From assembly GCF_000972845.2 (NCBI RefSeq), contig NC_040032.1, positions 2,189,073 to 2,253,072 of the forward strand: 64,000 nt of DNA. Direction: 5' to 3'. Source of the stretch: Larimichthys crocea (lineage: Eukaryota > Chordata > Actinopteri > Sciaenidae). A program made the position numbers and the translations under genes. Shown here piece after piece: positions 38,868 through 53,000 of this stretch. Each line of letters begins with the position of its first letter. The first letter of the stretch is position 1. Under the pieces are notes generated by a model. It saw nothing but the letters and a program-made list of their open reading frames with translations. It searched no databases and was not told where the DNA came from.

Positions 38868-39345
38868 CATCCATCTCCTGCTTATCTGGGGTCACTTAGC
38901 TATGGCAGTAGGTGTAGCAAAGCAATCCAAACTTCCCTCTTTCCAGCAACACTCCACTCCTCCTAGGGGATCGTGAAGTGTTCCAGGCCTGTTGGGCTAT
39001 ATAGGACATCCAACAGGTTCTGGGTCTTCCCCAGGGTCTCCTGCTAGTAGGATATGCCTGGAACACCTTCAAAGGAAGGCACTCAGGAGGATCCTGATCA
39101 GATGCCCGAAACACAAGATGCCTCCTTTCAGCCCGGATGTCTGAGCTCCTCACCTCGTCTGGCTGAGCCCAGACAACCCATAGAGGAAACTAATTTTAGC
39201 TGCTGGTATCAGCAATTACATTCTTTTGGTCATTACCCAAAGTGCATGACCACAGGTGAGGGTTGAAACGTAGATTCGAAAATTGAGAGCTTTGCCTTTG
39301 CTCAGCTCCCTCTTCCCCCACCTTATGAACCATAACTTCACTTGT
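38868..39345 (-). pseudogene. LINE fragment: reverse-transcriptase ORF C-terminus and 3' end
   Basis: On the minus strand the frame near 39153-38896 reads RPWGRPRTCWMSYIAQQAW, the degenerate form of the RPRGRPR.RW.DYI..LAW tail common to one abundant teleost LINE. Further 5' on that strand lie blocks matching its upstream sequence (the plus-strand text TTACATTCTTTTGGTCATTACCC and GCATGACCACAGGTGAGGG). The 3' end is at about 38868. Stops and changes show it is dead. The exact clade is from memory and uncertain. Confidence 0.65.
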
Positions 39346-39434
39346 CTGAAAATTCTATTTGTAATCTCGAATTCACCAAAATCCTTCTGTACACCCAACA
39401 CATAATGCATATACCGGTCTCTGTAGATAGAATA

Positions 39435-39545
39435 GAATTTTTAGTCCCTTAAGCATCTTAATGCATAAAACAGGACCATATGACAAGGTTAAATGCCTTC
39501 ACAGCATCCATTAAAATGACCAATTCTAGGGTATTAGAAGATGAA
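39435..39545 (-). pseudogene. L1/Tx1-like reverse transcriptase scrap
   Basis: Minus-strand translation gives LVILMDAVKAFNLVIW, a decayed match to the LSLDAEKAFDRVEW motif of L1-type reverse transcriptases. Sequence to 39720 may belong to the same insertion. It is short and has lost the conserved D and E residues. Confidence 0.5.
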
Positions 39546-39965
39546 GGTGATCAAATAAGCATGTGATGTTGTGAAAAGAGTATCTATTCTAAACCCTGTG
39601 ATGTTCCATCTCCTTAGGATGAGTCTGCTAGGACCAGGAATCAGCACACCTTTGCAACACTGGGCAAATTATATTGTTGGATCCTGGAGATGGTTGGTGA
39701 AGTGAGGCGGCAACTCTTTCTCCTCATATGGTCCCACACTTTCTACAGAGAGAGAGACCAATTACTACAGGGAAACAAATGTTAATGAGGCACTTGACAT
39801 TTAACTCTGCGACACTGCCACTTTGCCTCCTGCTGCTAGGTGGAATAACTGTAAACTCAAGAGGAAAGACAGCAGTGCAGAGGATGGCTGCGACCTGTGA
39901 GACAAATAATTCTGTCGTCTAAGAAAACTCACACTGTGACAAAAACTCAATCATTTACCTCGCAA

Positions 39966-40017
39966 ACTTACTATTGGATATAGTGCTGGATAACAGGCAA
40001 TATATCCAATAGTAAGT
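39966..40017. other. perfect 17-bp inverted repeat hairpin
   Basis: The arms ACTTACTATTGGATATA (39966-39982) and TATATCCAATAGTAAGT (40001-40017) are perfectly complementary around an 18-nt loop. Flanking bases do not pair. There is no run of T after it as in a bacterial terminator and no gene beside it. It could be a terminal-repeat remnant or a small-RNA-like hairpin. Confidence 0.9.
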
Positions 40018-41719
40018 GATCCTGTGTATTTGTTGAAGGAAAGAATTAGACTGAAATATTTGTTTTGATCTTTGATCTTGATCAGACCCTATTACTAGTG
40101 AACCATTGTGTGTTCAGAGTCATCTGTTCAAGTCAAATCAGCTTTTAGATATATATATTTTTTTTACAGTACATGAAGCAGTGATTTATGTTGATGACTT
40201 TTATTTTGAATTCTAGCATTCACTTGTGCCACATAATAAATGTGTGATAAACACTGATCATATGTTTGGAGTACTGATCAACTGTGAATGAATTTTTATG
40301 TAATGATCCCAAGCACAACACGAATTCACTTCATATTCATAAATATGCACTCACCAGCCACTTCATTAGGTACATAAGTACAGTGTAATGTGATCCAGTA
40401 CAGTCAATACATTCAATACAGCTCTGCTATAAATCCTGCCTGTACAAACAACAGCTCTGATTGATGCTGTCAGCTGTGTTTATTATTGAGGTTGCTGCTG
40501 CTCACCACTCACCACTACGAGCACAACATAAACAGAATTATTACCTTTCTGACAGTGTCAACAAAAACTGAACATTTCTCAGAATGAATTAAAAAACAGA
40601 AACATGAATTTAAGTCGTGAAAGCATCCTCATCATATCTTTTTATGTTTCTATGAGGTGTTTTAGGGGGAAAATGTCTTGATATTAAACACTCTATTAGA
40701 TAAATAAAATATAATTTTAGGTTCTTAAGAACACTATTTAATATTTCATACTAGAGCTCCTGTATTATCTCTTACCTGTAGTAGGCGAGCAATGGAAACT
40801 CAAGAGATGAAGGTCACACCACATGTTGCCTTTAAATGCTTTACTGAGCCCATCCTGGGGGCAGAACCACCGCTTATTATTTGAAGGAGGGAACCTATTG
40901 AAGCCTTCCTCCTCCTCATCTTTGCCATTAATCTCACTGCATTTGTTACTGTAAGTTGGTGCGTGGAAGACAAGGCAGACTTTCATTCCAGGAGCCCAAC
41001 GGTTGCTGCCCGTCTTGTGGTGAGTGATGTTGTGAATTATTCTGAGTTAGGATAAATCTTGAGAAATTCATTTATTAAAAAAAAAATAAAATAAAAAATA
41101 AAAATAATAGTTTTGTAAAGATTCATTGAAACCTCTCCATATATCTCAACGTGTGTGCTCTGTGTAAATTATATCAGTAGAAATGATTTGCGTTGATAGA
41201 ATTGACAAATGGATTTCACACACATAGAAATCTTTTGTTGTTGACTGATGATGCTGTTCATTCACTCTTCTCTAAGAGATTTAAAAAGATTGATATTTTG
41301 CACCTTGTCTATGAATCTAAGCAACATAATATTATCAGTGTAGAAACATAGTGGAGGATAATAGCATTAAATCTCTACATTTTGACAAACATATTCTGAA
41401 AGAGCAACAAGTTCATGTTAATGTTAGGTGTATTTACAGCTAGCGGATGCCCTCCCATGGGGAAGCTGCTCTGCCTCCCCTCCCCTGCCCTCCTCCTCCT
41501 TTGAGACCCTCCCTGTGCCACTTGCAGCTGAGACCCAGGGAACAAAATTAATGAGCAAATTGAAACAGATTCCAACCATGGCACAGATACCTTCAATAAA
41601 TTACCACACACTGTGCGTGCAGTGTGTGCACTATAGACATGTAAACATGTTTGCAATGAACTCAACATCTGATTTTTAAATTTCTGCAGGCTGACTGACT
41701 TTAGAAGGAACGACGCAGC

Positions 41720-42472
41720 ATGTCCAACAACATGGCCAAAATTGCAGATGCTCGAAAGACGGTAGAACAATTGAAACTGGAAGTGAACACAGAGCGGATG
41801 ATGGTGAGTCAGCACATGATGGAGCTACAGAGCCAATAGTTTAGAAATGAAGTATGGCATCATCTCTTAAAATAAAATACTTGTATATCATGTAGATTTA
41901 CAGTACCTTGCTAAAGAGTCATTCCAGTTAAATAAAATGACATTATTACACTACTATTACACATATAAGTGATGTAGGAGGTGTTCTTTGGACAATTTCA
42001 TCAATGCTTAAAGGTCCAGTGTGTGAGACTGGGAGCCTTTATTTTCAGAATAAGCCAGACATGGATTATATTGTTTTCCTTACTTAAAAACGAGCCTTTT
42101 AAATCAACTGTGGGAACAGATCCTCTTCTATGGAGTATGTTGAAACAGCATGTTTCTACAGTGGCACAGAACAGACAAACAAAACACTGACTCTAGACAG
42201 GGCCTTTTAAGTATTGGGAAGGTGATGGTGAGGTGAGGAGATTGAAATCCAGCCAGTACACCACTAGATGCATCTAAATCCTATGCACTGGACCTTTAAA
42301 ATGTATAAGGAATGAACAGACCCACTAACACATCCTTTTGGTACAGGTATCCAAAGCAGCAGCTGAACTGATGGCCTACTGTGAAAGTCACGCCAAAGAG
42401 GACCCTCTAGTCACACCAGTGCCTTCTGAGAACCCATTTCGTGAGAAGAAACTATTCTGTGTGATACTATAA
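41720..42472 (+). CDS. gng8: G-protein gamma-8 subunit
   Basis: Gamma subunit of heterotrimeric G proteins; it pairs with G-beta and anchors it to the membrane. Two coding exons, 41720-41803 and 42347-42472, give 69 aa. [18 protein letters not shown] and KLEVN match human GNG8 as I remember it. The [20 protein letters not shown] helix and NPFREKKLF follow. The final CVIL is a CaaX box ending in leucine, predicting geranylgeranylation of the cysteine. The intron sits at the gamma-family position. PVPSENPF is one residue shorter than the PVPxxENPF usual in the family. An acceptor at 41689 shows an upstream 5' UTR exon. Poly(A) signal AATAAA at 42631-42636. Confidence 0.93.
42008..42299. mobile_element. 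TTAAAGGTCCAGTG-family non-autonomous element with terminal inverted repeats
   Basis: The left end TTAAAGGTCCAGTG and right end CACTGGACCTTTAA are perfect inverted repeats, 292 bp apart. The interior has the family blocks AGATCCTCTTCTATGGAG, GTTTCTACAGTGGCACAGA, AAACACTGACTCTAGA and ACCACTAGATGCATCTAAATCC. It lies wholly in the gng8 intron. There is no transposase. This is the only copy in the window with both ends intact. Confidence 0.85.
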
Positions 42473-42964
42473 CCCCTCCCCCCCATCCACACCTTAACAC
42501 TTCTAGCTTTAATGTGTTAATTCAGTGACAAACATGATACTTGTTTCAGTTCAGTTATGTAATTAAAGTAGCTCTCTGGTGATGGACTTTACATGAGGAG
42601 TGATCAACATTTGAACATGATAATGACGGCAATAAAGATTTATTGAAAATGGGTGCAAAGTACTGCTGCCTCTCCTTGTACACACTGTTTGTATCTGAGC
42701 TTATACATTAACTCAACTGTTCAGTAAGTAATAGTAAGTACTCACTAAATGTCTGTTGTTGTGCTCTACTTTTTTAAACCTCTGATCAAACCATATGTTT
42801 TATATGATTTAATGCCTGAATAAACAACATGATCTTTAGTCAGGTATTGTTTTTCTGCCTGGATGTTGCGCTGTTTCCCAGGAGCATTTCCCTTGGTCAC
42901 AGAAACCAATGCAAATGATGGGTGGGGCCATGTGGTGATGTCAGTGCAGGTTAGAAGTTCATAC

Positions 42965-43076
42965 AGCAGGTGTGCACAGTTTACACAGAGCAGTGTGCTC
43001 TCCCTGTGACAGCTGCCGACATTCACAGACTTCCCTAAAACTCCTCGGCCTTTTGGAATAAGCAGCAGAGAATAAG
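42965..43076 (+). other. probable tmem45b 5' UTR exon
   Basis: The sequence ends AGAGAATAAG|GTATGT, a good donor, about 1 kb before the acceptor at 44041-44050 that opens the coding exon. There is no other gene between gng8 and tmem45b. The start of the exon is a guess. Confidence 0.4.
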
Positions 43077-44058
43077 GTATGTACAGTCTGTTGATCATCT
43101 GTTAGAACTGTGACAGGAAAGGCTTACTTTCTTATTTAGTACCAGCACAGGGACTGCTCTAGAACTGTTTACCAATGCTTTTCAATGAGCAAAAACCACT
43201 TTACTATACTATTAGTATAGTAAAATACTATTATTGGATAAAAACTACTATCCACCTAGAGGCCTGCACCTCCTGATGTGAAACAGACACACGAAGAATC
43301 ATCAAGTTAAACAGGGATAGTCAAGAAAAACTAGTCTGACTAAATGCAGGTCTTGAACACACCCGTGCCTCATGCCCACAGCCACTGAACTTTAATGCCT
43401 GCATTGTTAAAACCGAGATACAAATAACTAACTAACTAGTATTTTGATGATTCTGGTTTGAATTTCAGTTTTGCAAGGGAAATGAGCAGCTCTCATCCAG
43501 ACCAGAGGGCTTAACTCTACCAGCCTGCCCTGCTCGGATAAAATACAAAATAGAAAAGTCATAAATGCTCCTTTATTTACATTTTAAGGTAGATCCTTAC
43601 TGACATTGCATTTTAGGATAAGTGAGATTAAGGTGGAATTAAACTGACCAGTTTTAGATGAAGCCCCATCTAATTCAGCGATGCTTTCATTTGAGAATAT
43701 GCACAATATTATTTTTAGTTCATTCTTTTCAGAAATATTTGCCAAGATTACACTATGTATTGTTTATACAACTATAATGACACTTTACTTTGGAGCTTTT
43801 ATATTCAAACTATCTACCTTCCTGTGGTTGTGTGTCTCATTGTCAGCTGCTTTTCCTTCAAATGACACTTTATTGCTTATAATCATCACATGGCTTACCA
43901 CAATATAATACACCATAAAATAAAGCTCTGAGCTTGTATTTTAAACTCAATGTGGAGGTCTCTCACTTTTAAAGAGCACTTAAAGAAAATAATCAAACCT
44001 TTTGTTTTCTCTAAAAGGTACATTATTGACTGTATTTCTTATCTTCACAGACCTCACG

Positions 44059-46249
<2,191 letters not shown>

Positions 46250-46433
46250 TTGCAAGGTTTTGATTTCTTTTTAATTTGTCTGCCGTTTTTTGCACAATGT
46301 ACTTTGATTATTTTTTTGAAAGAAAATAAAGTTAATTATGAACTGTTCCATGTGTTAAAGTTACATAAAGTCAAGTGTTTACAGCCTTTCTATTTAACTA
46401 AATTAAACACCTGCTAACTCAACAAATAATGTA

Positions 46434-46435
46434 TC

Positions 46436-46488
<53 letters not shown>
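46434..46488. repeat. (AAT)n microsatellite
   Basis: About 17 copies of AAT lie between the converging tmem45b and nfrkb genes. Confidence 0.95.
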
Positions 46489-46490
<2 letters not shown>

Positions 46491-47043
46491 TCTACATGTC
46501 ACAACATCCAAATCATTAAGACTGACTCAAGTCAAACACACTTCACATTTGCAAATATTCCATCTAACATTTACAGAAGCGACAAAAACAACATCCTACT
46601 GACGGTTTTATAGACAATTTGAATTCATAGTTTAATGAGTTGGCAACTTCAGTTACATTTGAGGTGAAATATCAACAGAGCAGAACAAGTCTGTCAACTA
46701 ATGAAAAAGTAAACAAGGATTTGAATGCAAACTGCCTGAACGTGTTTGTAGCTGTTATCAGCCTGGTTAGCTGGTTACATTCTAACAATGTGGAGGATAA
46801 AACTGGACTGAACAGTTTCTCAACAGATCGGTGACACTGGTATTGTACAGAGAGCAAACCTGTAATCTGTAATCTGTAATCTGAGCACTGGAGAGGAATT
46901 TTGTTTCAGGTTTTTGTCATCCAAACTGAAAAGGAATAAACAACAACTACACTTAAGGGTGGAAAAGAGTCAAGCTACAACGGGGAAAAAGCTTCAGAAT
47001 GAAAGTACTGTACGTGTGCACTGGACTGGCCGATTACACAGGA

Positions 47044-50000
47044 TCACTGTTGAGGTGCAGGCGGAGGATCGGGTGCACATTTGGGCGAAGGCGCTGTTGT
47101 GACTACAACCGTGGAAACAGATTTCGGGGAGCCTGTTGCCATGTGCTGCTGGAGCTGCTGCGCCTGAACAGTCTGGATGCGAACCTAAAGAAAATGAAAC
47201 CACAAATTAAAAAACAAAACAAAAAATACCATTCAGTACTTATAGCAAACATGGTTATGTCTTGTACAACAACAATTCATGCCATAGACTCTCAAAGTGA
47301 AACCTAAAGTCACCTGCGTGGCCTGTCCTTGCTGCTGAAGCTGCTGGAACTGTTGTGCTGTGACAAAACTGACGGGTTTGTTCCCTGCAATCAGTTTGGT
47401 GCCAGCAGGCATAGTGGTCAGAATGATGTTCCTGCCCAGAGTGCTGATACTGCTCAGAAAAGAGACATCAACATGTCAGAAAATTCGATTCTCTATTCAT
47501 TTTGTCTGAAAACATGTTTTAACAGGAGAACTGGCAGTGCGGACGATGACACTTACTTTGTGTTAAGGCTTCCTTTGACTAGCGGCGTGGTCACAACACT
47601 CTTACTCTTCAGTGGTTGGTTGAGGACAGAGAGGGGCACAGTGATCCGTGTAGGTAACTTCCCCTAGAATTCCAAAAACAAAAAGGTTGTTCCTAAGTCC
47701 TATGTGACCTTGTGAATGTGTGTTTAATTAAAGAGACATGTTTGAGGAGAGTTAGTAAGTAAACGGTGCAGGAGAGATCAATATTAGAAAATACAAAAGA
47801 GAGCAGTCCCCGCAGCTCGATTCGCCCACATCCACTAAATTCGGTTGGCACGTGTTTCATGTCTAGACTTAATCGAAATATTCTAAACTCAGCAGGAAGT
47901 CAGCCACACTTTGATATACTCCTTCTAGCTGGATGACCGGACGTTGGCAGCAGCTCAGTCCATAGGGACTTGGCTTGGGACCCAGAGGGTGGCCGGTTCA
48001 AGTCTGTGATGGACGCCACTGCTGTCGGTACACGGTACTACGGCTACTATGCTCAAAGCCCAGCGCGGTTCCCTGGGGCCTTTTCTTTATTTAACTTGAC
48101 TTGGTAATTTGATCCTTTTTTGGCTTCATGTGCCACTGAGCACAGTTAGGGTTTGCTATAGAAGCACCACAGGAACCAAAAGAAGTGGCACAAGAGTCTA
48201 ACAGTCCAACAGCGGCCCCTAGAGGCCATGCTGCTTTTTACATCCTAAAATGGTCTAAAACTGACATTCTTAGACTTACATAACCTTTAAATCTAAATAT
48301 TAAAAATGTTGGTGTATTCTATGATTGCATAGACTATGCTGAACACTGAACAGTCCTCTTACCGTTTGTGTAGTAACCACTGTAGCAGGGACCTGCCGCA
48401 CAGTGGCTGTAGCTGTTCCTAATGTCAGAGGTGAACCTGAGACTCCGGGAGCCACAGTGATCCCCTTAGCACCAGCCACAACACTGGCAGCCATGGTCAC
48501 TACGTTAGCACACGTAGACGCCGTGAGCGTCTTGCTGCCGGTGGTGGTCGTCATTGTTATGGTCTGACCCTGTTTCTGCGGAATGACGCCGAGGCCCGGC
48601 ATTATCCGGATGGTGGCTCCACTCTTGTCCGGGGAGGACACAGTAGTGAAGTTCCTAGATTTCTGGTCGCCCACAGTGACGGCCAATGTGGGCATCAGGC
48701 GTATGGCTGTGTCTCCCGCAGCCTTCAGCAAGGTGGAGCCTGCCTTGGTAGTCTGTACTTCCCCCACGCAGGATGTGGCACTGGCTGAGGAAGGTGAAGG
48801 GTGGGGCGGCGTCACGTGGAGAGTGGCTGATATGCTTTTGCTGCCTGAGGAGGCGGTGCTCAGGAAGTCCGGGGTGAGTTTGACGGTCGCAACTGGGGAT
48901 TTGGCAAGCGTCGCCATCATGTCAGGGGTGATCCGCAGCACCGTTTGACCTTTGGCGTCTGTGGTGATGGAGGATGGTGGAAGACGTAGGACGTCTTTAC
49001 CCTGGATGCGCAGATTTGTAGCCGTTATTGGAATTCCTGCTCCTCCTGAAGTCTTCATTCCTAACTGGCCTGTGATGGAAACCTTTAAAGAAAACAAGTA
49101 ACATGGCAACAGATACATTTTGGGATCAGTAACGTGACAAATCCCATTTGTTACTCATTTAAGGATAAAATAATAGTCAACCTCACTGAACAAATGCTGC
49201 TTCACCTGTTTGATATTTGGGCTGGCGACTCCCTGCAGCACAGCAGGGGAGGCCGGGTTGTTCGCCGGGCTACCAGGTGATCCAGTTTGTGGTTTGGCTA
49301 CAGCAGACACAGACTGAGTGGTTGTCACCTGGAGTGGACTACTAGCAGACTGACTCCTCAGAGGCACGGAAACCACTGCCTATTGATGCACAACAAACGA
49401 AGACAGAATTAATATAACGTGCATGTCATGATATGCAGATGACAAATGCTGCACTGCTGTTTGTTACCTGTGAAATCCCCTTGGCTGCCACAGACACAGG
49501 CATCCTGATCTGGTGAGAGGTCTGATGTACCAGCGTGGCCTGCTGACTTCCCGCCAAAGAACTCAAACCAGGGTGTGAAGAGACGACCCGCACCTGAGGG
49601 AGGGAGCCTGCCGCCAGGTGACTCACTATCCGGGCCGCGTTTTGGGACGTGACTGGCTGCGAGGCCGGTGGACCGGCCTGACTGCTGGGTAGGATGGCTC
49701 CCAGTTGGGGCAACGAGGGGGGAGACACAAGGAGAACGCTGGAAAAGGGAGAAAGGGCAGAAGCAAGAGATAAAGAGACGAGTATGTTTCAGATTACGTA
49801 GATGAAACACGGGCGTATGTCTTGTACAATATTAATAAGAACATTGACCCTGGGCTGGACTTGATTGTATCCGGGACTCCAGTCTTTGTTGGTGTGGTGG
49901 CCGTGCAGGGTAAAGGTGATTTAGGGGTTCCGGGTGTGTTTATGGTGGGTGTTGTAGGGGTTGGTGACATGGGATTAGAACCTATATCCTGTCCTGCCTC

Positions 50001-53000
50001 CAGACATCCAGGGATTTTACTACCCCCGTCTTTACTTCCAGCCTTCTAAAACATAAACATAGCTTGAGATTAATTAGCTAAACAGCTAAAGTGTTTTTTT
50101 TTTTTATTTATTATTAAACATTAATAACCAACTCTGCACTCACAGGCTTGGATGCAGGTTTAGGTTTCAGCTGTAGGGCTTTTCTTGCTTTTGCAGCAGC
50201 AGCTTGAGCCTGGTGGATCCTCTCTGGATGGGGGAAAGAAAAAAATTGTAATACATGCTATGAGACACATGCTCAACATACGAGTGCAATCATCAGTGAG
50301 GATTAGGGATCTTAACTCTGCACAAACACCAGGGTGGACAGCTCTTGAAGAAAGCACACGCTTGCTTACCAAACTCCTCTTGACTGCGACTGCGGTGCAG
50401 GTAAATCCAGAGTTTGCGGCCAATGTCGTACTTCACACAGGGGTCTTTCTCATAGTGAAGTCTATCCAGAGCCCCGCTGACAACCGTGTTCACCTAAAAT
50501 GGCAAAGAAACCAACTTAAAAGGCAGCGTTTACCTCTGGAAAATGGCTTGTACACAGGCCAACATGAGATCCACTAGAAAACTAAATCACTCTGCCAGAT
50601 AGCCAAAAAAGAAAATATACATATAAAAAAGACATCACACCTGTGCACTGGTCACGTCTGGAGCAAGAAACTGTGAGTCCTTCAACAGTTCACAGATCTC
50701 TGCTCTTGTTCCTTCTCCATTGGGTAACCTGGCTGCAGCGTCCCGCACTAGAAGAAAGAGTCACAACAGTCATGGGACTGCACACACCTAAGGCACTGGT
50801 CCACAGTCTTGACAATGGAGTCGAGAGACTTAAAGCAAGAAGGTCTGACCCAGAGAGAGAATGGTGACGTATGGCGGCCGGTCCGAGCGGAGCAGCGTGT
50901 GCTCCCTGGCTTTGTTGAGAGACATCTCTTTGTCGAACACTCCTTTAACGGGCCCGACCACAGACTCAAAGCCGTGCATCCTGAAGGTGAAGGCTTTATG
51001 TGGCTGGTTGTATCGCTGCTGCTCCTAATAAACAAACAAAATAAAAGCATGTGAGCTCAGAGTTCATCGCCAAAAAATAAGAGAAGTCATTGCAACAGAA
51101 CAAGCATACCTGGATTTGAAAGACTTGTCTCTCATCCCCAGTGCTGGGCCGCACTACATAATCAGTAGAACTGCTTAGAGATATTAAAATGTTAACAACC
51201 AAGCAACTCACACCCCTTTAATATATTAATTAAGGAGCACAAATGGCTCATCTTTATTTACAATTAAGCCATTTTGATGAAGTATGAATCCCAAAAAGAA
51301 ATCTATATACTTTAGAAATCACTGAATCTTACACTCTTGGTGCGGGAGAAGTAATCTCCAACATGTCTTCATTTTCTGTCTGTGGAACACAAAGTCAGAC
51401 AAATCAAACAGTGGTAAACGTAAATATATGAACAGGACATATTCAGAGCTAAAAGTCTGATATGACACAATATAATACTACCTTGACAACTAAATCTTTG
51501 GAGTCCAGCCACAGCTGACAGAGTGCACTGAGATCTTTCTCTGTATCCTGAGTGGGACCTAAAATAAAAGTGTTGGGCTTTAAGAATAAAATCAGTCTGA
51601 ATGCCAAGCATCATTTTCATCAGTTGGCCCTCTTACCGATCCACCTCCACTGCTGAGACTCATCTGAAAACTCCACAAATGGTGAAAAGCCACTAGGAAG
51701 TGCCATCATGCCATCTGATTAACAAACACAGAGTGTATGGGGGTTAAAACACATGAGTGACGCGAGAAAATAAAGTCTGATATTTCTGTGCGAGTGACCA
51801 CCGTGTACCTTTAGTCTCTCCTGCGAGAAACTGCAGCGCCTGAAGAACCAAGTCCGACCAACAAGGGACGGATGAAAACCACACGTTGAGTGAGCTGGCT
51901 GGAGACGACTGCCACATGTGAACTTTATCCTCCAACTAAGAGATCAAAATACAGTAGAGAGAGCGCAGCATGGGGTCAGACCTGTCATCACTTTTAGAAT
52001 ATGCATGAGTCTCAGGAATGAGTGCATACCGTTGAAGTGCTAGAGAGGTGTTCTGCCTTTAGGATGGTCTCCAACAAGCTGAAAAAACTCACAGCCATTT
52101 CCTCAACTACAACCGGACTGCTCTGACACTCCTCCACAATCCTGCAACAACAATGATTCTTGAAATTACAGACCCAAACACACAATTATGTAAATATTCT
52201 TGACTATCAGCGTTGCACTAGACTCACTCCTCCTTGATGTTGGGCAGTGGAGCAGATGGTGGGTCCGGCAAGGAGTTGATGATGTTTGCCGGCGGAGCTG
52301 ATGGAGTGTCTGAAGGCGTGAGGCTTTCGCAGGGATCTTCAGATTCCACTTTTATTGTCCTCATTTTCTTTTTCCTTCTCTCGTCTTTTATCTTCCTCTT
52401 AGGCAGAGACAGATCAAACAGCGCTGGAAGAAAATATGAAAGGAACATATCAAGAGTGTTTCATCATCAAATCAATGCATCAAGCTTAATATTTAATCAC
52501 TCTTTAAAATCTATTTACTCACGCACTGTCCCCTTCCGACCAATATTTGTTCTTGAGAGTATATCTCCAAGGTGGATGTCAGAGGTCATCATGTCTGGAT
52601 GGTCCTGAGTAAATCAAACATTAATGATACACCGCACGACTTACGATTGAACTATATCTTTTTTTCTGTAATTTTTTACTTACTGGTTGTCGCTTTCTCT
52701 TTTCCCGGTGGTTTTGCAGCATGACTTTCAAATCCTGCTCCCCCAGTTCGATTTTTTCTGCGAAGAAATTAAAAACGTCTCATTCGCTGCGCTTAAACAT
52801 TTCGTGGAACGTTCCCTGGATGTTGCAGAAATCACTGACCATTAGTCTTCATGTCTAGTGTGGAGAGGCTGGGAAGAACTCTGAGCGAGACGGTGGGTGT
52901 CGGAGAGGAAGGTGATTGCGGTCCTGGAGTCCACAATGATATGTCTACAAGCATAGAAAATAATAATGATAATAATGGGCAACTTGCTAAACATTAATTT

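Larger units (their letters stand above)
38166..41689. other. spacer between brd8 and gng8
   Basis: No gene is recognisable here. It contains LINE fragments at 38868-39545 and a hairpin at 39966-40017 (listed). The promoter and any upstream non-coding exon of gng8 must lie towards the right end; the gng8 start exon is preceded by an acceptor (TTTCTGCAG at 41681-41689), so at least one 5' UTR exon is upstream, but I cannot place it. Confidence 0.5.

Noticed and set aside
41375..41815. A 146-codon minus-strand open frame overlapping gng8 exon 1
   Set aside because: It is antisense to the clear gng8 coding exon and shows no protein-family features.
48583..48948. A 121-codon plus-strand open frame
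   Set aside because: It lies wholly inside the 720-nt nfrkb exon on the other strand, which has matching family sequence and correct splice phases; this is its shadow.
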